Translations under genes and position numbers: made by a program
Shown here: piece by piece, positions 12,723 to 21,866 of the stretch
Position numbering within the stretch: position 1 is the stretch's first letter
Layout: each line of letters begins with the position of its first letter
Source of the DNA: Harmonia axyridis
Taxonomy: Eukaryota; Arthropoda; Insecta; Coleoptera; Coccinellidae
DNA: 64,000 bases
Direction: 5' to 3'
Assembly: GCF_914767665.1 (NCBI RefSeq)
Contig: NC_059501.1
Span: 49,662,798-49,726,797, forward strand
Notes under the pieces: model-generated
The model's input: only the letters and a program-made list of their open reading frames with translations
Databases searched by the model: none
Told to the model about the DNA's origin: nothing

Positions 12723-13739
12723 ATTTGTGGGTGCTTTCTTGAAAAAAAAATTGGCGGCGGATCACGTTCAAAATTTGGTTACATGCAGAATTTTCGATTC
12801 TGAATATACATCTACCATCGGTTTCTTCCTAGCACTTCCCAGAGGTGAGATATGGCTAATTTTATAGAAAAATAGTGCTTTAAATGTGTATACAAATTTT
12901 TCTGATCGAAATCGATGCCTGATTCGGAATGTACATCCTCGAAACTATCTAAATACACCATAAAAAGTTCAAATTCGATCAGTCGTATTTTTCGAAAAAA
13001 CCAAGACTATAACCTTGGATATTTTTTCGCCAAAAAAAGTTTTTGATTCAGATCGACTCCAAAATTTGATGTAATACAGTATTTTCCATGCATGAGGTAC
13101 CGAAGTCGGTAGTAAAAGCAAAGTCGCCGCCACACAATATCTTTCACCAGGTAAATTATTTTATACCTGATTGAAAAGAACAGGTAAAAATTAAATTTCA
13201 ACGCGTATGGTCAATTTCTTAAAATATTAATCTATTAAAAAAAAAAAAAATATTTTCATCAGTTAAAGTTGATTTAATTTGAAAATAAAAATTTTAAATT
13301 GTTATAATTTTTTTATAAACAATTAAAAAAAAATTTTCTCTAGAATTAAAGTTTATAATCATATAAGTAATTTAAAAAAAAAATTATGAGTTTTTTCAAT
13401 TTTTCAACAACTTATGATTTTTTAAAGTTCCTGTTATCATCCCCTAGCTTCTAGCTACCCTATCTCAGTTAATTTCAATTTTAGGAAAAACAGTTATGGG
13501 AACATTTTTATGTAAAATTTTACGCTCTACAACTTTTATTCGAAACTTTTTTTTCTTACACTTACCATTTCCCCAAAATTTAAAAAAAACCACTATTTTT
13601 ATTTTTTTTCACCCCTTCTCGGGGGTGAATTTAAAAAAACCTCTCACAGTTCGTTTTTAGATGCTTCAAAGTAACTTATATCGAAAATTCAAGTTTTAAC
13701 CTCAAAATTCGTATTTCATTGATCATTTTCTTGGACTAT

Positions 13740-14235
13740 AATTCCTGAAACTGAGAAAATACCTGCGTAATACCTGGCGTTATTACAGAGGCTCCATCCT
13801 AATAGCAGAGAAATTCATTGAAAACCGATTCCAGTTAAGTTTTTATTTCAATATTATTTGTTTAGAGTGAAAAGAATCGATCCTTTCATATTTTAATTTT
13901 ATTAAATTTGTAAAAACCTGGCTAGGAGTTTTGTTGCCAAATAAACCAAACCACCCCTAGAAATTAGACTTTAGAGTTTCGTAGGCAATTATAACGTTAC
14001 AACCTCAGTACAGATTATCGAACTCGATTAGTCGAGAACTCACTCAATTGTCCATCTGGAAATTTGAATTTTTCTGTTTTCCTTGGTGAGATGCAGGGAT
14101 GCAGCGACTAGGTGCTTTTCAGTGGCTAAACATCTGGTGCAGCCCTCATCACCATGCTTCTGGTTGAGTCCTTTTCCATGCCTCTCCTGTATTCCTTCAT
14201 GATTTTCATAAGCAGGGTAGGAATTCTGTAAGCGA
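13740..14235. other. Unassigned sequence
   Basis: No gene, repeat or recognisable domain was found between the foldback element and the LINE tail. Confidence 0.4.
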
Positions 14236-14285
14236 TAAAATAATAATAATAATAAAATTTATTTAGCACCCGGCTAGTAGCGATA
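14236..14285 (-). mobile_element. LINE 3' tail remnant
   Basis: AATAATAATAATAA followed by AATTTATTTAGCACCCGG resembles the microsatellite tail and 3' UTR seen at 9050-9085, in the same orientation. Only the last few tens of bases seem to remain. This is inferred from similarity to the neighbouring LINE tail. Confidence 0.35.
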
Positions 14286-14303
14286 GTGAAAAACTTTTTA
14301 TAG

Positions 14304-14441
14304 TCATGATATCCGACGATACGATAATCCGTATCGTATCGTATAATACTAGTAATGGTTGGATTATTTTTAGCCATCATTTATTTGAGATAATTAATCA
14401 AGAGTGGCATTTTCGGATCATCGTATCGTCGGATATCATGA
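14304..14441. repeat. Perfect 22-bp inverted repeat
   Basis: Bases 14304-14325 are the exact reverse complement of 14420-14441, with a 94-bp loop. The arm contains the internal palindrome GATATC and the half-repeats CGATACGAT. Its nature is unknown; a small MITE or the ends of a deleted element are possible. Confidence 0.75.
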
Positions 14442-14974
14442 TTCTGAAGAGGAAGTTTTTCGTTAGGTACCGTTTCGCTGTGGCCTTACATAATCCCACT
14501 CCAGTAACGCACAAACGTCACAAGTTATGCAGTACATGATGATCCGCATGTTGATGGGCATCTATATTTCTTATTCGTCCACAATAAAATTCGAGAGTAC
14601 CACACCTGCGCCTGAAACTTTTTTTGGATTAGCTGCTCCTTATTTTCTCTTTTTTATGTTTTCGAAATCCTCACGGTAGAATAGCAATATGGTGGAATAC
14701 CAGGAGTGAAAGGAAAACAATAACATTGGACAATTTTTGAATCTGACCGCTACAGTGTTGCTATGCTTAATTTATAAGGTTACTTGTTAAAGTATGATAT
14801 ACAGGCTGTGAATATGACGCACTAAGACATATCCCCGGCACCCCTCTGATTCGTTGCGTTTACATAGTTAGCTCAACAAATTAATGTAAACTTTGTTTTG
14901 AGAAACTTAACCATCATTTTGTTTGAAATTTATCAATTCCAGGAAGTATTACATTCTGATTTTTTTTCTTACAG
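14442..14974. other. Intron 3' portion upstream of the first visible host exon
   Basis: No gene was seen. A short segment around 14691-14710 (GGTGGAATACCAG) recurs inverted near 5840-5860, suggesting a degenerate dispersed repeat. The polypyrimidine run TTTTTTTTCTTACAG just before 14975 is the acceptor of the host exon. Confidence 0.45.
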
Positions 14975-15202
14975 CCTGATACTCCTAATCCAGAAGTGAA
15001 AGCTTGGATAGTTAATCTGACAACACCGAAATACTTATTTCCAATCGAATTAAAACCAACTTCTAGTGTTGATCATGGCAGCTACATTACCCATGCAAGT
15101 TTCTATGCGGAGAATGGTGTTAATTTAGTGTGGTTAAATAGGAATCAGAATATTTCTGTAATGGTCAGATGTGATATTCAAAACAATTATAACTGTACCG
15201 AT
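14975..15202 (+). CDS. Dipeptidyl peptidase 4-like, internal exon A (beta-propeller)
   Basis: The exon is 228 bp (76 codons, phase 0 to 0), bounded by TTTTCTTACAG and GTAAGTTT. The translation begins PDTPNPEVKAWIVNL and contains VNLVWLNRNQNISVMVRCD, then NYNCTD. This aligns with the N-terminal beta-propeller of S9B peptidases, where human DPP4 has AVNPTVKFFVVN, then a Leu-Gln-Trp-Leu-Arg-Arg-x-Gln-Asn-Tyr-Ser-Val-Met stretch. Two cysteines match the propeller disulfide pair known in DPP4 (Cys328-Cys339). In the family the propeller gates substrate access to a serine hydrolase that removes X-Pro or X-Ala dipeptides, at the cell surface or secreted. No frameshift or stop is seen. The next exon is 42.8 kb downstream. 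DPP4 against venom-DPP4, DPP10 or fibroblast-activation-protein-like paralogues cannot be decided without the catalytic exons. Confidence 0.85.
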
Positions 15203-15410
15203 GTAAGTTTATTTTGATATTATGATTTCAATGAGTAGTGTGGATATTATTGAAAGAAAATAAATGAGACAATTAACTATACATATTCACAATTCAAAAT
15301 AAAATCTAGTCGACATGCATGCTTCGGGTTCCATCCCATTCTCAAAACTGAATATAAAATAATTCACAGAAGTACCTACATATAGATAGTAATCTAGTCA
15401 TCTAGTAAGA
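15203..15410. other. Intron 5' portion, no feature
   Basis: Nothing recognisable beyond the donor site. Confidence 0.5.
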
Positions 15411-15532
15411 TGACAGATGTTAGAAGTAGAGACAGGCGGAAAAATAACCTCCTGGAAATATCTTCAGCTAACAAATAAATTCTCCCAATTGTAAATAAGA
15501 TTTCTGCCTGTCTCCACTTTTAACATCTGTCA
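15411..15532. repeat. Small MITE-like inverted repeat
   Basis: Bases 15411-15437 (TGACAGATGTTAGAAG...) pair with 15506-15532 at 25 of 27 positions. CTAGTCATCTA occurs just outside both ends, possibly a target duplication. The interior has no coding potential. Confidence 0.6.
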
Positions 15533-15550
15533 CCTAGTCATCTATAGGTA

Positions 15551-16487
15551 ATGGGTGTTTTTTTTCGAGATATATAATTTTAAGTTAGCATTACTGTTCA
15601 AGATGGCGACCGATTTAACAGCTGTCAAGTGATTTATTCTCAGTTTGGTTTGGCAATTTATCATGAATAGACTCACGCCTGAACAACGCTTGCAAATAGT
15701 GCAATTTCATTTCGAAAATAATGGTTCTGTGCGGAATACGTATCCCGATTTTCATAAGCGAATTTTGTTTAGCGATGAAGCGCACTTCTGGTTGAATGGC
15801 TACGTAAACAAGCAAAACTGCCGCATTTGGAGTGAACCTTATCCTCAAGTGTATGTCGGAACACCGTTACATCCAGAAAAACTGACTGTTTGGTGCGCTT
15901 TATGGGCTAGAGGAATCATTGGTCCGTACTTCTTCAAAAACTATGATGGCCAGAACGTTACAGTCAATGGTCATCGGTATAGAGCTATGATTATTAACTT
16001 CTTCATTCCTGAATTGAACAACCATGATGTCCAGGAGCTGGGATTCCAACGAGACGGCGCAACATGTCACACAGCTCGTGCCACAATCTATTTATTGAAA
16101 GACACGTTTGGTGACCGCCTAATTTCACGTTTTGGACCTGTGAATTGGCCTCCAAGATCTTGTGATTAACACCGCTAGACTACTTTCTGTTGGGCTATGT
16201 AAAGTCATTGGTCTATGCGGATAAGCCACAAACCCTTGACCATTTGGAAGACAACATTCGCCGTGTTATTGCCGATGTACGGCCACAAATGTTGAAAAAA
16301 GTCATCGAAAATTGGACTTCCAGAAAGGACTACATCCGAGCCAGCCGTGGCAGTCATATGCCAGAAGTCATATTTAAAATATAATGCCGCAGAATTATCT
16401 TGCAGATAAATAAAATTCATGTCAATCGAATAATCCATCGTTGTTCTATTGCAATTAAAAGTTCTATAGCTCTAAAAAAACACCCTT
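15551..16487 (+). mobile_element. Deleted mariner/Tc1-family transposon
   Basis: Terminal inverted repeats start GGGTGTTTTTTTTCGAG at 15553 and end with the complement at 16485. Taking one or two extra bases, TA dinucleotides at 15549-15550 and 16488-16489 form the TA target duplication expected of the superfamily. At 937 bp it is shorter than autonomous relatives (about 1.3 kb). It lies directly against the 3' end of the recognisable Mutator-like gene. Confidence 0.85.
15663..16384 (+). pseudogene. Mariner/Tc1-like transposase with internal deletion and frameshift
   Basis: The start MNRLTPEQRLQIVQFHFENN is the helix-turn-helix beginning, but after about 25 residues it jumps to the catalytic core, so most of the DNA-binding region is deleted. 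The core retains ILFSDEAHFWLNG (first Asp), FQRDGATCHTA (second Asp) and WPPRSCD. A single-base loss at about 16167-16170 makes TAA after the CD and shifts the following PLDYF-like motif (third Asp) into another frame. It then resumes as GYVKSLVYADKPQTLDHLED (16190-16384). No active enzyme is possible from this copy. Confidence 0.85.
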
Positions 16488-18642
16488 TACTTGTGTATAA
16501 ACTGGCTCAAAATCCTTCTGAAATTATGCTGGATTCCATGGCTGTCGAAGATGAATTCCAATTTATGTAGCATGTATGCTCTGTTGGTGTTTCATTTCTA
16601 GTTTCCGCTCTTTGACATACTATGCAATACTTATTTTTCACACCCAAGTATAAATTTTTTCCAGTTTTCATCCCAATAATTGTAGCAACTCCGGAGAGTA
16701 AATTATAATTTCCCCCGTTCGATATGACCGTTTAGCCCAACTACCATCACAAACGACCGTTATTGAAGGTGTACCATTTATGTCGATACTCCCACATTCG
16801 ATCGCTAATTTCGCCTCTTCTGCGGCGGCTTCTTCCATAGATTTCAACGCTATCGGTTCCCAGGCATTACATACTTCATTGTGTACCCTTTTATACAGTG
16901 AAAATGAAAAACAAGGGATATTCATACCTTCGACGATTTTCTTCAGCTGTGTATAACCACCACCAGAATTCATGACACTACTGACAGCGGATGAATTTAT
17001 ATAAAAAATGTCTGATGTTCAGGACATGTAGATATTGTTTTAGAAAATTTACACATATCGCATACGAAAACTAATTTCGACTGCAACCCAATTTTTATTT
17101 CCTTCACCAAACGCATATTATCTAATATGCAATTTTGATAAATTGCATTCAAAAATATCGGAGTGGCTGGAAAGTTCTTTCAGAGAATCTATGAATTGCT
17201 GAATATAAACAATTCGGGATTCATCCAAAGATATTTCACTGCAAAAAAAAGTTCAATTCAATACATATAAACAAAATTATGAGAATATGCAGAAAAATTT
17301 TAAAAAAATATCAGGCAAACTGAATAAGTATATCCAAAAGGTGTGAAATGGTCAAATAATTGAAATTGTTAATACTCATGAAATATAACTCCACATGTAT
17401 AACATTTACAATATTCAAAAACTAAAACTTACTGTGGTTCTTTTGAAGGAGTGTATGTCGGAGCAGTATTTCCTGATGATGAGGCTTCAGGGCTAAAATA
17501 GCGAAAGCAATATGTAGTGAATATAATTGTTTTGCGATTCATTTTCAGATATTAAGCCGAAAAGAAAAATATCGATATTTGATATCCTTTTTTGGGGCAC
17601 CTGTATATTTTCATTCAGAAATTCTCCAACGTCATATCGAACCCAAACCAAAAAAAACTCTAGATCGGTCCATGAGTACACAAGTTGTGCCGAAAAAACT
17701 TTCGAAAAAAATTAAAGAATACTTGATTGAGGTTACGAAAACTAAATGAATGAATATAGGTTTGTTCTCAGTAGATGATAGGTTAGATGTTTCAGGATGG
17801 GATGGTACGATTTTTTTGAATATCTCATATTTTGAGTAAGAACAACTGCTAAAGATGTAGATTATTTTGAGCCGTGCTGGTTCATTTGTTCTGAAATCTT
17901 TCTTCCACTTCTGTGAAATTTGTTTCATCAAATACTAGAGTAATCATTATAAAATTATACGAAGTTCCTGTCGTTGTTTCGTTTAATTCTTTTACCTCTC
18001 ATTGCACTCTCTTTATATTCTTGCTATATTTATCACATTTACCAAAAAAACAATCAATATTTTCACATTTGTTATCCATTTTAATGGTATCAATCAAATA
18101 TTTTTTGAAATTCGGCGTAAATTATGAGTTAGTTGGTAGACAAGTATTTGATAACATGTAAAAGATAAGCAAGATATTGCTAAGCCGCAAGGATGAAAAT
18201 ATTGTGGTTTGCTAAAGCAGTTGTTAGTTCCAGAAAGAAATTTTCAACGTATGATACATTCTCTAAAAACGTCAAACGTGAACCATGGTCTGTGGCCGAG
18301 TGGCCCACTCTATATTATATGAATTGTAATATTTTACGAAACTAAACTCACCTCAAGTCATTAGATGAAGAAGTAAATGTTACAGCATTGTTAGTTATTT
18401 CATTCTCTAATCCACCCGTATCTGTGGCGATTGCAGCTAAACCATTTAAAATACTCTTGTTCAGATTAGGCAAACACGCACGCCGGGACCTGTATTTAAA
18501 AGTTTATGAAAAAATTGTACAAATGAAATGGGAAAATAAATAGTGAAAATATTACTTACTGATTATATCTCACTAAATTACGGTTTTTCTTTCTTATGTC
18601 AGAAAGTCGAAGCCTGCTTTTATTTCCTCTCCTACGATCCAT
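16488..18642 (-). pseudogene. Intron-containing Mutator-like (MULE) transposase gene, decayed
   Basis: The gene reads right to left. Exon 1 is 18642-18560 (ATG; MDRRRGNKSRLRLSDIRKKN), exon 2 is 18489-18352, exon 3 is 17492-17433 and exon 4 starts at 17238. Introns of 70, 859 and 194 bp all have GT-AG ends and mutually compatible phases (2, 2, 2), which is strong evidence for a real gene model. Exon 4 carries the Mutator-like transposase domain found in animal genomes: GGGYTQLKKIVEGMNIPCFS, then EEAKLAIECGSID, ITVVCDGSWAKRSY (first catalytic Asp), GVATIIG and GKNLYLGVKNKYC. Three frameshifts in exon 4 (about 17115, 17005 and 16705) break it. The domain stops at the mariner insertion at 16487, so the rest of the catalytic core is missing. 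Sequence upstream of the ATG was displaced by an RTE-like LINE. Confidence 0.7.
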
Positions 18643-18726
18643 ATCACTATTTTACGAACTATTAATTTCTTCTTCTTCTTCTTCTTCATACGTTAGGACA
18701 AAGTCCTGTGTTTTCTACAATATTCC

Positions 18727-20830
18727 TCATTCCTGGGATGCAGAGGTCCAACTTTCATACCAGCGCTTTGGTGGTCTCCCTGGAAGACTTGCGGTGTTAG
18801 GCCTTTTCGTTTGTGCTATTTTGGGCAGTCGCTTATCAGGCATCCTATCCACATGGTCTCTCCAATTTCTGCGCCTTATCCTTGCCCATCTCACTACATC
18901 TTGTATCCCGCAGATATCTCTGATCTCTGCATTTCTCTTATGGTCGAGTAATGAATAGCCTGCTATATGTCTCAGCACTTTCATCTCAGTTGTTCTTAGT
19001 TGTCTCTTGGTTTCGGCATTTTCGGCTCTTGTTTCAATACCATACGTCATGATTGGCCTAAGACAAGTCTTGTATATTCTGACCTTGCTAGATAGGCTCA
19101 TATATTTGTTCCTCCATATTATGTCGCGCAAGTATCCCGATATCAACGAGGCTTTTGTAATTTGGCTGTTCACCTCCTATTTCAGATTTCTTCTACTTGT
19201 TATATTGGAACCAAGGTGTATGACATAACCTGCTCTATGCTTTTATTATATACCACTAGCTTGCATCTTCTTGTGGATATAGAAAGGCATTGGGTTTTTT
19301 TAGTGGAAATAATCATGTTGAATGAATCAGCCACTCTTTCGAAGGCGTAGAGGAGTCTCTGAAGGTTATCTTCATCTTCTGAAATTATGACGGCATCGTC
19401 CGCATAACACAAAATTTTAATTTCTTCATTTCCCATTCTATATCCTCGGCCTTTGATCTTAACCTGTCCTATGATTTCGTCCATAATAATGTTAAATAAT
19501 ATTGGACTCAGGCTATCTCCTTGTCGTATCCCTGTTAGGATTGGTATTTCCTTCGTCATTCCTGAGTCTGTCTTGATGAATGTTGACGTATCAGTATTGA
19601 TACGTTATGCTTCGGTCTACTTTTCGTTGTTTCAGTAGCCTTACTATGTCGATTAGACGTACTCTATCGAACGCCTGGGTAAGGTCAATAAAACACATAA
19701 ATGCCGTTTTGTTGAATTCTATGGCTTTTTCAGTGATCTGCCTGATGGTAAATATCGCATTGATTGTCAATCTGTTCTTTCTGAAGCCTTGCTGTTCCTC
19801 CGATCTTCCTGTTGATGCTATCTCCTCTGATATAATTTTTGTAAAGACCTTGGATACTGAGCTAAGAAGGCTTATACCACGATAGTTTTCAGGACAGGCC
19901 TTTTCTCCTTTTTTGAATATGGGAATCGTGATGCTTTGTTTCCTCTGTCCTGGTATTCTTCTTGTTGTGATTACTTTGTTGAACAACATATAGAGTTCTT
20001 GGATACAGTTGTCCCCTCCGTATTTGAGCATTTCATTAGTTATCTCGTCTAACCCAGGTGATTTTCTATTCTTTAGTGTTCCGAGTGTTTGCCGTATTTT
20101 ATCTTGTGGTATGGAATAGTTTCCATTCTTGTCTGCATCATAATTTTCATTTACAGCTGCGCTTGATCCGCCATACAAATGATGGAAGTGTTGTTCCCAG
20201 GCTTCTGATGAGATTTTTGTTATCTGTAGTTGTTCGTTAATTGGTTTTTTTTCTATTTCTCAGCATGTTCAAGACGTTTTTCTGAGCACCATATAGATCA
20301 TGCTCCATATCCGAAGAGAATTTTTCCCAGAATCTCCGCTTTATGGCTTGAATTTGCTCATTTACTCTATTTCGTATCATCTTATATCCTTCGTATGTTA
20401 GATTACTGCTCCTGTATCGAAGTTAAGCTGTTCGTTTTTCCTCTGCAAGTATCTTGACATCCCGAGTGAACCAAGGTTTTGATTGCCCTCTTCCGTTAAG
20501 AATAGTTTTTCTTCGTCCCAGGGCTTCTTCAGCGGCTGTGATCAGATTCGTCTTCAGTTTTTCCCAAGCAATTTCGACGTCATCCACCTCCATAATTTTG
20601 TTCTTATTTATTTGTAGTGTCAATCTCCTTTGATAAAGCTCTCTTGTTGAATCATCAGACAACGATTCGATATTGAACTTTTTAAATTGGATTGGTTTGG
20701 TTTTACTTCCCCTCTGCACTTTGTTTCTGATTTTCGCCAGGACGAGGTTGTGGCCGGTTATAGCATTAGCTGAGCTCAAGTCTCTCACATCTAGTATTTT
20801 TGATGGATGAATATTTTTATTAGTGATAAC
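18727..20830 (-). pseudogene. RTE-like LINE ORF2, reverse transcriptase half
   Basis: Pieces in order on the minus strand are 20788-20423 (connector), 20178-19591 (KSPGLDEITNEMLKYGG, NYRGISLLSSVSKVF, FIDLTQAFDRV), 19559-19200 (RQGDSLSPILFN and the catalytic YADD) and 19173-18727 (thumb and C-terminal part with YGIETRAE and a Gly-Arg-Pro-Pro-Lys-Arg-Trp end). Frameshifts near 20420, 19585 and 19185 interrupt the protein. Domain order and the missing RNase H fit the RTE group. Confidence 0.75.
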
Positions 20831-20836
20831 ATAATC

Positions 20837-21481
20837 TGTTAAGTTTTGATCAAGGTTCGTAGAACTGAGAAAGATTCACCCCTGAAGTTAGTTATAGATA
20901 ATTCCGCGCACTTTATGTGTGTGCTGCACGCAGTCGTCTCTATAATGACGGCTGGCTATAATGATAATTTTACTATGTCCGTTTTATCTGTAGCACTTCT
21001 ATGTTCTTAACCCTTTTCGATGGTTCGACAAAAAGGTCGAGGTGGGGTAAGAAATCGAACCGTCACTTCAATTAATTCGAGTTCAAGTCAGTTCAGTAAT
21101 ATTCAACACACAGTCTAGTAAGTACAAGTCAAGTACAGTATAATATAGTTCGTCGTTGCTCTCGCCCCTTGAGACACAGTGTTCAGCTTGCACATTTCAA
21201 GTTAGTTAAATATTGGCCTTGTCGCCACGTGGTTAGAAAAGACCCTTCAGTCGGTCATCTTCGTTAGTACCCTAGTCGGTAAATTGTTATTGGATAACAA
21301 CTGGAACTGATTCATAGTTTTCGATAACTAGTTAAGCGAATCTTGTAAAGTTTACATTGTGTAATTGTATACATAAACCTACTTCAATAAATAGTGTGGA
21401 AAATTTCATGGTCCTTCGAACTGCATAAACCAGTACCTTACAGTCCAATTTATGTATGGATGTTCTCACCTAATAGTTACA
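20837..21481 (+). repeat. BEL/Pao 5' LTR
   Basis: 645 bp, TG...CA ends. The sequence just after it (21484-21500, TTTGATCCTTCGAGCGG) is where the primer-binding site should lie. The element's own promoter is expected inside the LTR, but no motif was assigned. Confidence 0.85.
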
Positions 21482-21866
21482 TAAGTTTGATCCTTCGAGC
21501 GGGAAATAAATTTGATCTTTGGAGCCGTATATAAATTGGAGATATCCCTGAAGAATTTATCAACTTCCACAATTGAAGTATCCAGAAACCCACGTGCCTG
21601 AAGCAGACATATTGGTTAACTAGAGGTTAATTTATCAACGCATGCGCAAAGTGTGGTGAAGTCATTTGCAAAAAGAGGTCGCTGTCTACAACGTATCGCA
21701 ATCATCCATCGATTGCATACATCAAGAATCGTTTCTGTCCTGAATCCATTTTGGTTCCAGCGCAAGCAGTTTTGGAAAGTGATAAGTCAATTTTAAAATA
21801 TTTATTTAGTTTATATATAATTTTTATTTATTTTATATATTTCCTTAATTATTTCTCTTGTTCAAA

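Larger units (their letters stand above)
10346..13739. mobile_element. 3.4-kb foldback (palindromic) element
   Basis: The left arm (10346 to about 11703) is repeated inverted as the right arm (about 12262 to 13739). The outer ends are ATAGTCCAAG and its complement CTTGGACTAT, and arm identity is high by eye. A possible 3-bp TAA flanks both ends if the terminus is taken as TAGTCC. The 560-bp centre (11704-12261) contains a third copy of the inner arm in right-arm orientation plus about 110 bp of unique sequence. Tandem units near the centre differ in number between arms. No transposase is encoded; identical 64-residue frames at 10887-11081 and 13007-13201 are a palindrome artefact. Foldback transposon or head-to-head MITE dimer are both possible. 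Confidence 0.8.

Noticed and set aside
10887..13201. Two identical 64-residue open frames on opposite strands (10887-11081 and 13007-13201)
   Set aside because: They are the same sequence read in the two arms of the foldback element; the composition is AT-driven with no known motif.
14126..14539. Frames around the 22-bp inverted repeat
   Set aside because: Translations of simple repeats; no motif.
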